The notes beneath the pieces were generated by a model, which ran no database searches, was not told where the DNA came from, and saw only the letters and a list, made by a program, of their open reading frames with translations. Both the position numbers and the translations under genes were made by a program. From Candidatus Zixiibacteriota bacterium (lineage in GTDB: Bacteria > Zixibacteria > MSB-5A5 > UBA10806 > 4484-95): a stretch of DNA of 64,000 nucleotides. Below, piece after piece: positions 26,732 to 36,510 of this stretch. Location: assembly GCA_024231855.1 (NCBI GenBank), contig JAAEQD010000034.1:1-64000 (forward strand), written 5' to 3'. The stretch's first letter is position 1. Every line of letters begins with the position of its first letter.

Positions 26732-27796
26732 ATGAGAATAATGTATATCGGTATGGCGAATTCCGCTCATACTCGTAGATGGGTCGAAAATATCAGGGAT
26801 CGCGGTAACGAAATCATGCTGGTCAGCTTCTATAATAGCCCTGATATAACCGGCATCGATTTAAGATATATTCCTTGTAGAAATAAAAACCTGGCCGTTT
26901 TAAAGACGAATCAGGTTAAAAAACTTATTGGCAAATTCAAGCCGGATATTTTACATGCTCATTATGCCACAAGCTGTGGTCTGGTCGGGGCCCTGACCGG
27001 ATTCCATCCCTATGTGCTGTCTACCTGGGGCGACGATATTTTTGAATTTCCTAAAAAATCACCGATCCATCGATGGGTAGTAAGGAAAGCCATCTTAAGC
27101 GCCGATTATCTAACCGCTACCAGTAATATGCTCGAAAGAGAAACGAACAGACTGGTAAATAATAGCCGAAAAATAGAGGTTATCCCATTCGGCGTTGATT
27201 TAGAACATTTCGGCTATCACGATAGGTCAGATTGCACGGATGTGCATATCGGTACGGTCCGTAATTTAAGACCGAAGTATGGTTTACAATTTCTAATTGA
27301 AGCTTTCTCCATACTAAGAAAGTCATATAAAAACATAAAACTCTCGATTGTCGGGGATGGATTCCTCAGGCCGGAACTGGAGGTACAAGTGATAAAATTG
27401 GGTATGGCTGATGATGTGACATTTCATGGTCCGGTACCTAATGAACAAGTAGTAAATTATATGAAAAAGTTCGATATATTCGCTATTCCGTCAGTTGGCC
27501 AAGGAGAAACATTTGGTGTCGCGGCGGTGGAAGCCATGGCAACCGGATTGCCGGTTGTGGCATCGAATATTGGCGGATTACCCGAAGTTGTAGATAACGG
27601 CACTACCGGACTTCTGGTTAATCCTGGCAGTGCCGAGGATTTAGCTGGAGCGCTTGAATCTTACATAACGTCTTCCGACACACGTCTGGAACACGGTTTG
27701 AAGGGACGTGAAAGAGTCGAAAAGCTATATGATTGGCAAGAAAATACAGATAAAATGAACCGGTTGTATGAAAAAATCCTGGACGAGAATAAGTGA
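26732..27796 (+). CDS. GT4-type glycosyltransferase
   Basis: The protein has 354 residues in the GT-B fold. It starts with YIGMANSAHTRRWVENI, has a retaining GT4 core with SVGQGETFGVAAVEAMATG near residue 250 holding the two glutamates, and ends in a C-terminal helix that packs back. GGAG lies upstream of the ATG. The start of the epimerase paralogue overlaps its stop. The specific linkage is unknown. Confidence 0.9.
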   Translation: MRIMYIGMANSAHTRRWVENIRDRGNEIMLVSFYNSPDITGIDLRYIPCRNKNLAVLKTNQVKKLIGKFKPDILHAHYATSCGLVGALTGFHPYVLSTWGDDIFEFPKKSPIHRWVVRKAILSADYLTATSNMLERETNRLVNNSRKIEVIPFGVDLEHFGYHDRSDCTDVHIGTVRNLRPKYGLQFLIEAFSILRKSYKNIKLSIVGDGFLRPELEVQVIKLGMADDVTFHGPVPNEQVVNYMKKFDIFAIPSVGQGETFGVAAVEAMATGLPVVASNIGGLPEVVDNGTTGLLVNPGSAEDLAGALESYITSSDTRLEHGLKGRERVEKLYDWQENTDKMNRLYEKILDENK

Positions 27797-28899
27797 ATAC
27801 GACTAAGAAAATCACCCTTATAGTCGGCGCCCGGCCGAATTACATGAAATCGTCGCCCCTGATTGAGGAGTTTAAGAAACATCAAGATAAATTTAGTGTC
27901 AAGTTGATTCATACCGGCCAGCATTATGATCATAATCTTTCTCAATTGTTTTTCGATCATCTAAAGATGCCCAAGCCGGATATCCACCTGGGAGTTGGGT
28001 CCGGCAGCCATGCCGAGCAAACCGCCAAAATTATGGTTGAGTTGGAAAAAGTGCTATTATCTCAAAAACCCGATCTGGTAGTCGTATTTGGAGATGTTAA
28101 CTCAACTCTGGCGGCGGCCTTAAATACGGCAAAAATAGGGATTAAATTAGCCCATGTAGAAGCCGGTCTACGGAGTTTTGATAATACGATGCCTGAAGAG
28201 ATTAACCGAATAATTACCGACAGGCTTTCGGATTATCTGTTCGTTTCGGAAAAGTCAGGTTTAAACAACCTTGCAAAAGAGGGCATCGCAAATAATAAAA
28301 TATTTTTCGTTGGCAATATAATGATCGATGCGTTGATTAATAATCTCGAGATAGCCGGAAAATCGGATATTCTCGAGAAACTCAAATTAAAACCGCGAGA
28401 ATATATCTTAATGACAATGCACCGACCGGCCAACGTTGATAATGAAGAGCTTCTGGCAGGTTTGCTGAAAGCCATTGACAAAATAAGCAAAACAATCCCT
28501 GTAGTTTTCCCGTGTCATCCCAGAACAGCCAACAGGTTGGAGGAATTTGGCCTTTTAAGTGGTCTCAATAGTCAATCATTAAGGCTAATAGATCCTCTGG
28601 GATATTTAGATTTTCTTCATCTTCAAGCCGAATCAAAATTCGTATTAACGGATTCCGGGGGGATACAGGAAGAAACGACATTTCTAAAAATCCCATGCAT
28701 CACTATGAGAGATAATACTGAAAGACCGATAACCGTGGAAATCGGTAGCAACGTTATAGCTGGAACGAAACCCCAACGAATTATCGAAGAAATAGATCAA
28801 ATTTTAAGTGGTAAGAATAAAATATGTCAGGTACCGGAATTATGGGATGGCCAGACAGCCGTTCGTATTGTAGAAACATTGATTCGGGTACTCGAATAA
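27793..28899 (+). CDS. wecB: UDP-N-acetylglucosamine 2-epimerase, non-hydrolysing (WecB-like, copy 2)
   Basis: The 368-residue enzyme starts at a GTG overlapping the previous stop. It has LIVGARPNYMKSSPLIEEF, HTGQHYDHNLSQLFF, VEAGLRSFDNTMPEEINR and LTDSGGIQEETTFLKIPC, the full set of epimerase_2 signatures, including EEINR, which is typical of true UDP-GlcNAc/UDP-ManNAc epimerases. It would supply UDP-ManNAc to the locus. The first copy at 22920 belongs to the diacetamido-sugar set, so the two probably act on different substrates. Confidence 0.92.
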   Translation: MNTTKKITLIVGARPNYMKSSPLIEEFKKHQDKFSVKLIHTGQHYDHNLSQLFFDHLKMPKPDIHLGVGSGSHAEQTAKIMVELEKVLLSQKPDLVVVFGDVNSTLAAALNTAKIGIKLAHVEAGLRSFDNTMPEEINRIITDRLSDYLFVSEKSGLNNLAKEGIANNKIFFVGNIMIDALINNLEIAGKSDILEKLKLKPREYILMTMHRPANVDNEELLAGLLKAIDKISKTIPVVFPCHPRTANRLEEFGLLSGLNSQSLRLIDPLGYLDFLHLQAESKFVLTDSGGIQEETTFLKIPCITMRDNTERPITVEIGSNVIAGTKPQRIIEEIDQILSGKNKICQVPELWDGQTAVRIVETLIRVLE

Positions 28900-28909
28900 A
28901 CCAGGCGAT

Positions 28910-30136
28910 ATGAAAATACTTGTTATAACCCAGTATTATCCCCCTGAACCAGGCGCGCCCTCAAATCGCTTACTGGCATTTGTTGACGCGATGCATAAAA
29001 GAGGGCATCAGGTTACGGTGATATGCGAATTCCCGAATTATCCTGACGGCAAACTTCAACCCGGGGATAAATGGCGGCTTTTTCGCGTTGAAAATAAGGG
29101 AAATCACAGGATTATAAGGACTTTCGTGTTAACATTCGCAAAAAAGAATAATATCAAAAGGATGATTTTTTATCTCTCCTTTGCTTTCTCGTCATTTATT
29201 ACGGCTTTATTTCTAAAGCGCCATGATATCATTTTTACTTCATCGCCTCCGATATTTCATGCCTTTACCGCTATGTTAGCGGCTAAGATCAAAAAGTCTA
29301 ATTATGTACTTGATATCCGGGATGTTTGGCCCGAATCGGCCTTAGAGGTGGAAGCCGTTTCAAATCCAAGGTTACTGAGGTGGGGTGGTTATGTCGAACA
29401 AAAGATATACCACAGTGCCGTCCTAATTATCACTACCACAAAAGGCTTTAAGAATCATATCGAATCACTGGGAGGGGATGGCAAAACTGCTATTTGCTAC
29501 AATGGTTCCATCGAGGAAATATTAAATTGGACCGGGGATGTTACATCTTTACGAAAATCAAAAGGCTGGTCCAAGAAAATCTTGGTAACCTATGCCGGCT
29601 TAATTGGCCTGGGTCAAAATTTAATTGATGTATTGCCGGAAGTAAAAAATATAACGAATGATGAATTGCTTTTTGTGTTTATTGGAGATGGTCCCCAAAA
29701 AAATGAATTCCTGGAAAAAATAGAGGAATTAAAATTAAGCAATGTCCTGGTATTTAATATGATGCCCCTGCAAGATGTAATAAGCTTTCTGTATTCTTCC
29801 GATATTTTGCTGATAACTCTTAGGGAATCCGAATATTTTAAAACTGTAATCCCTTCGAAGTTTTTTGACAGCATGGCGGCCGGTAAACCGATAGTCTCAA
29901 ATGTCAATGGAGAATTACGGGAGATTATGGAGGAATATAATACAGGCATTTATTTCTCTTTTGCAGATAAAGGATCATTTGGCAAAGCGATTACTGCTCT
30001 TTATAATGATCAGGCGAGAAGGAATCAAATGGGTAATAATGGAAAGAAAGTGGTGGAAAGTAAATATCTAAGGTCAAAACTGGCCGCGGAAGCGATAAAA
30101 CGAGTTGAAAAATCAGTTGAGCCAGGAATTGATTAG
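28910..30136 (+). CDS. GT4-type glycosyltransferase, WbuB-like
   Basis: The 408-residue enzyme begins ILVITQYYPPEPGAPSNRL, the start seen in the WbuB group of GT4 enzymes. It also has ICEFPNYPDGKL near residue 41, LDIRDVWPESALEVEAV near residue 135 and PSKFFDSMAAGKPIVSNVNGE near residue 318. WbuB-type enzymes often transfer N-acetyl-fucosamine-type amino sugars; that substrate is only an analogy here. A hydrophobic patch at about residues 80-100 may bind the membrane. Confidence 0.88.
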   Translation: MKILVITQYYPPEPGAPSNRLLAFVDAMHKRGHQVTVICEFPNYPDGKLQPGDKWRLFRVENKGNHRIIRTFVLTFAKKNNIKRMIFYLSFAFSSFITALFLKRHDIIFTSSPPIFHAFTAMLAAKIKKSNYVLDIRDVWPESALEVEAVSNPRLLRWGGYVEQKIYHSAVLIITTTKGFKNHIESLGGDGKTAICYNGSIEEILNWTGDVTSLRKSKGWSKKILVTYAGLIGLGQNLIDVLPEVKNITNDELLFVFIGDGPQKNEFLEKIEELKLSNVLVFNMMPLQDVISFLYSSDILLITLRESEYFKTVIPSKFFDSMAAGKPIVSNVNGELREIMEEYNTGIYFSFADKGSFGKAITALYNDQARRNQMGNNGKKVVESKYLRSKLAAEAIKRVEKSVEPGID

Positions 30137-30170
30137 ATGAGCGTAAATTTAACGGCGAGATTGGAAAAAA

Positions 30171-30731
30171 GTGTTAAAGAATAGGCTTGATAAAAATGCC
30201 GATAGGAAAAAAGCGGTATTCCTGGATCGCGATGGGGTAATTATCGTAGACAAGAATTTCCTCTGGGAAATCAAACAGCTTGAATTTATTCCCCGCGCCG
30301 TTGAAGCGTTAAAAGCTATCCCAACAGATTTCTTGAAGATCATTATATCTAATCAATCCGGTATTGCCAGGGGGTATTTTAGCGCGAAACAAGCCGAAAA
30401 GTTTAATACGGCATTACTTGCCGAATTGAAAAAAAAGGGTGTAATTATCGATGGAATGTATTATTGTCCTCATAGTCCTGAGAATAATTGCGAATGCCGT
30501 AAGCCCAAAATCGGACTTTTTGAGTCCGCCCAACGGCAATTCAACATTGATTATACCAGATCCTGGATGATCGGTGATAAAAGCTCGGATATCCAGGCCG
30601 GTAAGAATATCGGGGCCGCTACTATACAGGTGTTAACCGGGTATGCCGGTAAGGAAGAGGGCTCTTTGGACGTTATTGCCGATCAAACTGTCGGCGATCT
30701 TTATGAAGCAGTGGAGACAATTAAAAAATGA
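30171..30731 (+). CDS. HAD-IIIA phosphatase, GmhB-like (heptose bisphosphate phosphatase family)
   Basis: The 186-residue protein starts at GTG. It has motif I FLDRDGVII, motif II SNQSGIARGYF, the zinc-type cysteine/histidine cluster CPHSPENNCECRKP, and motif IV IGDKSSDIQAGKN. These match the GmhB/HisB-N family, which removes the C7 or other phosphate from heptose bisphosphates or histidinol phosphate. In this locus GmhB-like heptose work is the likelier role, though no other heptose genes are present. The stop overlaps the next ATG. Confidence 0.87.
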   Translation: MLKNRLDKNADRKKAVFLDRDGVIIVDKNFLWEIKQLEFIPRAVEALKAIPTDFLKIIISNQSGIARGYFSAKQAEKFNTALLAELKKKGVIIDGMYYCPHSPENNCECRKPKIGLFESAQRQFNIDYTRSWMIGDKSSDIQAGKNIGAATIQVLTGYAGKEEGSLDVIADQTVGDLYEAVETIKK

Positions 30732-31705
30732 TGGCAAAGAAGAAAAAATCCGCCTTAATAACGGGCGGCGCGGGATTTATAGGTTCTTTCCTGGCGGAGG
30801 ATCTTTTAGAGCGCGGTTACAAGGTTTACGCGGTTGATAATCTTTCAACCGGCAGCCTCGATAATATAGAGCATCTGCAGGCCAATCCGAATTTTACCTT
30901 TGAAGTCGGGTCCATTATTGATGAGGAATTAATGGAGGAGATGGTTATCGCCAGCGACATGATTTTCCATCTGGCCGCCGCGGTCGGAGTGAAGCTGATC
31001 ATTGAAAAGCCGGTCGATACAATCGAGACTAATGTGCTTGGCACGGAAATCATGCTTCATCTGGCCAATAAACACGATAAATCGATCCTGATTACATCGA
31101 CCTCGGAAGTTTATGGTAAAAACGAAAAAGTTCCGTTTAAGGAAAATGATGATTCTGTCTATGGACCAACATCTAAAAGCCGCTGGAGCTATGCTTGCTC
31201 CAAGGCGGTGGATGAGTTTTTAGCGCTGGCTTATTATCATGAAAAAAAGTTACCGGTAGTGATTGTCAGGCTTTTCAATACGATTGGACCACGGCAGACC
31301 GGCCAATATGGTATGGTAGTGCCCACATTTGTAAAGCAGGCATTGCTGGGACATGATATTACGGTTTATAGTGATGGCAAGCAGACCAGGTGTTTTACCG
31401 ATGTCAGGGACGTGACCGGATCTCTGATCGATTTAATCAATAATCGTAAGGCATATGGCGAAGTGTTTAATATTGGCAATAACATAGATATTTCGATCGT
31501 AAAGCTGGCGGAAACAATTCGTAAGATGACCGGCAGCGGCTCCAAGATCATTTATGTGCCATATGACAAAGCGTACGAGAAGGGCTTCGAGGATATGCGT
31601 AAGCGACTACCGGATATTTCGAAAGCTAAATCTCTGATAGGCTTTCAACCGCGTATCAAACTTGAAGAAACATTGGTAGATATAATAGAATATTATAAAA
31701 AGTAA
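30728..31705 (+). CDS. NAD-dependent sugar epimerase/dehydratase (extended SDR)
   Basis: The 325-residue enzyme has the Rossmann motif ITGGAGFIGSFLAEDLL and the SDR catalytic Ser-Tyr-Lys set: TSTSEVYG near residue 122 and YACSK near residue 155. RLFNTIGPRQTGQYGMVVP is the family block shared by UDP-glucose 4-epimerase and UDP-glucuronate decarboxylase-like members. Which nucleotide sugar it modifies is not clear. Overlaps with both neighbours suggest translational coupling. Confidence 0.88.
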   Translation: MMAKKKKSALITGGAGFIGSFLAEDLLERGYKVYAVDNLSTGSLDNIEHLQANPNFTFEVGSIIDEELMEEMVIASDMIFHLAAAVGVKLIIEKPVDTIETNVLGTEIMLHLANKHDKSILITSTSEVYGKNEKVPFKENDDSVYGPTSKSRWSYACSKAVDEFLALAYYHEKKLPVVIVRLFNTIGPRQTGQYGMVVPTFVKQALLGHDITVYSDGKQTRCFTDVRDVTGSLIDLINNRKAYGEVFNIGNNIDISIVKLAETIRKMTGSGSKIIYVPYDKAYEKGFEDMRKRLPDISKAKSLIGFQPRIKLEETLVDIIEYYKK

Positions 31706-33999
31706 TGAATCTGTTTATTATTTTCAGCTTCTCATTTTTGCTATCGCTGATTTTTCATCCTGTGGCGATTCGTATATCGCGCGGCTTCAACGTTTTGGAT
31801 AACCCGGATCGCGATCAGATTCACAAAACGCCAACGCCTGTGCTGGGTGGAGTCGCTATATGTATGTCGATGTTCATCGTAGTGTTGGTAGCCAAATTTG
31901 CCGGTATTTACCAGTGGGACAGAATTGCCGATGGGCTTTTAGTCGGCGGCGGACTTATTACCCTGGTCGGCTTTATCGATGACAGGTTCGGAATGAATCC
32001 GACAATAAAACTCGCGGGTCAATTTATTGCCGCCGGTATGTTCGTCGCGATCACCAAAGCAAGTATCGGCCTGTTCCATCCTCTGGTAGAATTCAGTGTC
32101 TTGATATTCGGCTTGGTTTCGATGATGAACGCTTTTAACATACTCGATAATATGGATGGCGTTACCGGCGGGATGAGCTTTGCCATCGGCATGGCGTTTT
32201 TGGCGGTTATGATCCTTGCCGGCGATTATAATACCGCATTATTGCTGGCAGCCCTTATCGGCGCTATTATCGGATTTTTAAAATATAATATGCCCCGGGC
32301 CAAGATATTTATGGGCGATGCCGGAGCCATGTTCCTGGGTTTTATCTTTGGCGCGTTTGCAATTATATATCTAATGAGCAACAAATCTTATTATCTCTTT
32401 ACGACCCCGTTTTTGATTTTGAGCTACCCGATTTTCGATATTTCGCTGGTCAGTCTATCCCGCATGCGAGAAAAACGGAGTTTATCGGTCGCCGCCCCCG
32501 ATAGTTCGCCTTACCGGTTTGTCCGCTGGGTTTTTTCCACCCGAAATGCGTATCAGGCCGTGTTTTTTATAAATCTGGTAATGGGACTTTTTGGCGTGGC
32601 AACATATATTCTTAAAGCCAATCAGATTTCCGTGCTGTTGATCTTCATGGCTGGTTTATCTCTTTCTGTTTTAGGTGTTCATCTATATCGAAACTTCCTC
32701 TATTTTATCGAACGGACAATTTTCTTTTTAATCGACATGCTTTCGATTAATATCGCTTTTTATTTCCTTTACACGATCAAGTATACCTGGGGATTATTCG
32801 CTTACGAAGTTTATATTCCTTATTCTGAGATGATCGCGCCGGCTATCTGGATCAGCTTGTTCTGGGTACTTGTTTTCTCCGTGATGGGGATTTACGAAAT
32901 TCGTCCCAACCGAAGTTTTGTGGATTATTGCAAAGCTTTATTGAAAATCGTATTTACAGGAATGCTGACATTCGTTTGCGTGGTGCTCGCGCTTGAGGGA
33001 AGAATAGTCGTATCGATTGCGCCGATATTTCTTTATTCAGCCGTATTGTTAATTTTCAATTGTATTATTAAATATCTTTCATTTTTAGTGGCGAGATGGT
33101 TAACAAACAGGCCGTCGAGACGCCCCAGGGTAGCACTATACATTAAGGATAAGAAAGCGGATCTGGGCGAACTTCTGAAAATCGCTCGGCGTAGATTCCG
33201 GGTTGTTGGCTATATCAACACCCATGAGCTTAATCCAGCCGGCAAGGATTTAGCATATTTGGGCGATGAAAATTCGTTGGGGGATATTATAAGAACAAAA
33301 CGGCTGGAAAAAATAATTCTCGTCTGGCCGGATGATAACTATGATAACTATATGCCTATCTTAAGATCTCAATTTTTCCTTGAAAACGAGTTCTTGTTTA
33401 TGGGGCGGCCTGGCGCTCCATTTGATGGTTTTAAAGTTATTAAGTTATATCGTTATGGCCTGGTGAAATTATCGGCCGAGTTGCTTCGCACCTGGGAATG
33501 GATATTCAAAAGAGGAATGGACGTAATGCTGTCCATTGTATTTCTAATCCTGACCAGTCCGATATTCATTTACCAGTTTATTAAATCCAGGCTGCAAAAA
33601 ATCCCATTCCTGATCCAGGTTAGTTACTATGGCAGGGATGGCAAAAATGCCAAATGCTTCGATTTTAGCTCCAGAGCGCGTAAATATACCGGATCAACCC
33701 GGTTTTATCCCGGCCTGCCGTCGCTACTGTCAGTGATTTCCGGTAATCTGACTCTCGTAGGGACGCTGCCGCTAACGAACGAAAGGGCGGCCAAAGATAT
33801 AAAAACTATCCCCGGATTCTGGCGAAGGAAACTAATCAAGCCAGGCATCTGGGGGCCGGCCCATTTCTCAGATGAGAAGAATTATTTTGAAAAAGAGTTG
33901 AAATATTTGCAAAATATGTCGATTTTGACAGATATCTATTGGATAATTATCGGCATAATAAGAAGTATATTTTTACCTGGGAAAAAAGAAAATGCTTGA
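31705..33999 (+). CDS. Fused phosphoglycosyltransferase: WecA/MraY-type domain joined to a degenerate WbaP-type domain
   Basis: The protein has 764 residues. Residues 1-320 form a polytopic WecA-like sugar-1-phosphate transferase with HKTPTPVLGG, GFIDDRFG near residue 90, NAFNILDNMDG near residue 142 and FMGDAGAMFLG near residue 202, all intact. Residues about 335-470 are four more membrane helices, about 475-570 a nucleotide-binding-like domain, and about 598-764 the monotopic sugar transferase domain (FKRGMDVMLS). In that last domain the catalytic Asp-Glu of DELPQL is replaced: the sequence reads YPGLPSLL, with Pro669-Gly670. I infer the first module primes undecaprenyl phosphate and the second is non-catalytic. 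The gene overlaps serS by eight bases. Confidence 0.87.
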   Translation: MNLFIIFSFSFLLSLIFHPVAIRISRGFNVLDNPDRDQIHKTPTPVLGGVAICMSMFIVVLVAKFAGIYQWDRIADGLLVGGGLITLVGFIDDRFGMNPTIKLAGQFIAAGMFVAITKASIGLFHPLVEFSVLIFGLVSMMNAFNILDNMDGVTGGMSFAIGMAFLAVMILAGDYNTALLLAALIGAIIGFLKYNMPRAKIFMGDAGAMFLGFIFGAFAIIYLMSNKSYYLFTTPFLILSYPIFDISLVSLSRMREKRSLSVAAPDSSPYRFVRWVFSTRNAYQAVFFINLVMGLFGVATYILKANQISVLLIFMAGLSLSVLGVHLYRNFLYFIERTIFFLIDMLSINIAFYFLYTIKYTWGLFAYEVYIPYSEMIAPAIWISLFWVLVFSVMGIYEIRPNRSFVDYCKALLKIVFTGMLTFVCVVLALEGRIVVSIAPIFLYSAVLLIFNCIIKYLSFLVARWLTNRPSRRPRVALYIKDKKADLGELLKIARRRFRVVGYINTHELNPAGKDLAYLGDENSLGDIIRTKRLEKIILVWPDDNYDNYMPILRSQFFLENEFLFMGRPGAPFDGFKVIKLYRYGLVKLSAELLRTWEWIFKRGMDVMLSIVFLILTSPIFIYQFIKSRLQKIPFLIQVSYYGRDGKNAKCFDFSSRARKYTGSTRFYPGLPSLLSVISGNLTLVGTLPLTNERAAKDIKTIPGFWRRKLIKPGIWGPAHFSDEKNYFEKELKYLQNMSILTDIYWIIIGIIRSIFLPGKKENA

Positions 34000-35269
34000 T
34001 CCGAAGTTAATTAGGGAAAATCCCGAGATTGTAAAAACGGCCATAGCGAATAAATCTGAGAAAGGCGATGTCGACGCCATACTCGAACTCGATTCGAAAA
34101 GGCGAAGCCTGATCGGCGAGATGGAAGCCCTGAAGGCCAGGAAAAATAAAGTCTCGAAAGATGTCGCCGTAGCCAAAAAAGAGGGCCGGGACGCCTCATC
34201 TCATATTGACGAGATGCGCCAGGTTGGACAGCAAATCGGCCAATTAACCGAATCGTTGCGTGATGTGGAAAACCAGTTGAATCAACATCTTTTAACCGTG
34301 CCTAACCTGCCTCATGATGATGTACCGGTCGGTAAGGATGAATCGGATAATGAAATTATTCGCAGCGAAGGTAAACCCGGGGAATTCGATTTCAAGGTCA
34401 GGCCACATTGGGAGATTGGGGAGATATTAGGCGCATTGGATATCCCGCGCGGGGTGAAAATATCGGGATCGGGCTTTTACACATTAACTGGAATCGGCGC
34501 GAAACTTGAGCGGGCTCTTATTAACTTCATGCTCGATACTCATACGATTGAGCACGGCTTTAAAGAGTTGATGATTCCTTATATATCCGGTGCTCAGGCG
34601 ATGATCGGATCGGCCCAGTTGCCCAAGCTGGCTGAGGACATGTACTATATTGAGGATGGCGATCTGTATCTGATTCCTACCTCCGAGGTGCCTATCACCA
34701 ACCTTCACGCCGGAGAAATATTAAATCCCGATGAATTGCCTAAGTACTATGTTGGTTTTTCGCCGTGTTTCAGACGGGAAGCCGGATCGTATGGCAAGGA
34801 CGTTCGTGGTATTACGAGGGTACACCAATTTCATAAGGTTGAGATGGTCAAGATCGTCGAACCGGAATCATCATATGAAGAGCTGGAAAAATTAGTGGCT
34901 TGCGCCGAAACTATATTGAAAAAACTTGAATTAGCTTACCGGGTAAATCTGCTGTGTACGGGCGACTTATCTTTTGCCGCCGCCAAGTGTTACGACCTCG
35001 AGGTTTACGCCCCCGGTATGGAAAGCTGGCTGGAAGTTTCATCATGCTCGAATTTCGAATCTTTCCAGGCTCGCAGGATGAACCTTCGTTATCGTCCGGA
35101 AAAAGGCGCCAAGCCGATGTTCGTGCATACTCTGAACGGTTCCGGACTGGCCTTGCCCCGCACGGTTATCGCTATACTCGAAAATTATCAACAGGCTGAT
35201 GGTTCGGTTATCGTGCCGGATGTTTTAAAACCATATATGAACGGCCTGGAGAGAATGGAGCCGATTTAG
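33992..35269 (+). CDS. serS: Seryl-tRNA synthetase
   Basis: The 425-residue class II synthetase has an N-terminal coiled-coil tRNA-binding arm (residues about 30-105) and the catalytic core with motif 2 CFRREAGSYGKDVRGITRVHQF near residue 258 and motif 3 NGSGLALPRTVIAILENYQ near residue 385. The TSEVPITN serine/ATP-site block is present. It charges tRNA-Ser in the cytoplasm. It overlaps the preceding polysaccharide gene by eight bases. Confidence 0.96.
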   Translation: MLDPKLIRENPEIVKTAIANKSEKGDVDAILELDSKRRSLIGEMEALKARKNKVSKDVAVAKKEGRDASSHIDEMRQVGQQIGQLTESLRDVENQLNQHLLTVPNLPHDDVPVGKDESDNEIIRSEGKPGEFDFKVRPHWEIGEILGALDIPRGVKISGSGFYTLTGIGAKLERALINFMLDTHTIEHGFKELMIPYISGAQAMIGSAQLPKLAEDMYYIEDGDLYLIPTSEVPITNLHAGEILNPDELPKYYVGFSPCFRREAGSYGKDVRGITRVHQFHKVEMVKIVEPESSYEELEKLVACAETILKKLELAYRVNLLCTGDLSFAAAKCYDLEVYAPGMESWLEVSSCSNFESFQARRMNLRYRPEKGAKPMFVHTLNGSGLALPRTVIAILENYQQADGSVIVPDVLKPYMNGLERMEPI

Positions 35270-35276
35270 AGGACTG

Positions 35277-36509
35277 ATGTTAAGCCAATTAGTGAAAGAT
35301 ATTTTCAGTTCTCCCAAGCTGATAACTATTATCCTCGGTGTGGGGATGGTTATAGTTGTTTCTTTTTTCATTTATTCCAATCAAACGATAATTTCACAGC
35401 TTGAAAATGACGCGGCCAGGGTTAGCCGCGCCTATGCCCGACTCTGGCAATACGCTGCCAGCGAGGCAACAAGCGGTAGCGAGATCAATTTCATTTTTGA
35501 AGAAATTATCAAGAAAGCCAATTTTCCGATAATCGTGACCTCGATAGAAGGCGAGCCGATGTATTGGACAGTTGATGTTCCCCAGGAAGATACAACCGGC
35601 AAGGCCAGGGAAAGACTCAAGCAATATATTGAGGAAATGGATGCCAAATATCAAGCTATACCGATTTATTACGGGCCGGATAAGATTATAATCCATAATC
35701 TCCATTACGGCGATTCAAGGCTAATAAAAAGGCTGCAATATATGCCTTATATTGAAATCGCGGTTATTGTAGTATTTCTTCTGTTTGCCTGGTTTAGTTT
35801 CCGTAACGCCAGAAAATCCGAGCAAAATTATATATATGCCGGTATGGCCAAGGAGTCCGCTCATCAACTGGGGACACCATTATCGGCTTTGATGGGCTGG
35901 GTTGAGTTGTTGAAGCTGAAATACTCAAAGGAAGATTTCGCTTTGCCGGATAAAAACGTAAAAGTAAATTTCGCTGAAATAATTGACCGCATGCAATCAG
36001 ATTTGCACCGGCTGGATCGGGTCGCTACCCGATTTGGTTCGATCGGCTCGATCCCCGATCTGGAAGAGTGCAATATTAACCAGCCAATCGCCGAAGTTGT
36101 TGCTTATTTTCATCTTAGATTGCCCGGCGGCGGAAAAGGCGTAGAAATAATTGAACAATACAGCGATCTGCCGGATATAAAGATAAACCTGGAGCTAATC
36201 GGCTGGGTGGTCGAGAATTTGATTAAAAATTCTCTTGAAGCAATCGATCCGAAAACGGGGAAGATATTTATTAATACAAAACGCAACAACAATTGGATAT
36301 CAATTAGCGTTATAGATAATGGTAAAGGGATCGTACCGTCAAACCAGAAACGGATTTTCGATCCGGGATTTACTACGCGTAAGCGGGGTTGGGGTTTGGG
36401 ACTTACTCTGGCCCGGCGAATCGTAGTGGAATACCATCGAGGTAAATTCCGGTTGGCGGGCAGCGAACCTAATCAAAAAACTGAATTTATTATAGAATTG
36501 CCGGTGTAA
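35277..36509 (+). CDS. Membrane sensor histidine kinase
   Basis: The 410-residue kinase has two membrane helices (about residues 14-34 and 160-178) flanking a periplasmic sensor of about 125 residues. The H-box AKESAHQLGTPLSALMGW has phospho-acceptor His196. The N-box VVENLIKNSLEAI and G-boxes DNGKGI and GWGLGL follow. It lies one base before a PorX-like regulator gene, so the two form a two-component pair. The H-box style with AHQLGTPLSALMGW is like kinases common in Bacteroidetes. The signal is unknown. Confidence 0.92.
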   Translation: MLSQLVKDIFSSPKLITIILGVGMVIVVSFFIYSNQTIISQLENDAARVSRAYARLWQYAASEATSGSEINFIFEEIIKKANFPIIVTSIEGEPMYWTVDVPQEDTTGKARERLKQYIEEMDAKYQAIPIYYGPDKIIIHNLHYGDSRLIKRLQYMPYIEIAVIVVFLLFAWFSFRNARKSEQNYIYAGMAKESAHQLGTPLSALMGWVELLKLKYSKEDFALPDKNVKVNFAEIIDRMQSDLHRLDRVATRFGSIGSIPDLEECNINQPIAEVVAYFHLRLPGGGKGVEIIEQYSDLPDIKINLELIGWVVENLIKNSLEAIDPKTGKIFINTKRNNNWISISVIDNGKGIVPSNQKRIFDPGFTTRKRGWGLGLTLARRIVVEYHRGKFRLAGSEPNQKTEFIIELPV

Positions 36510-36510
36510 A

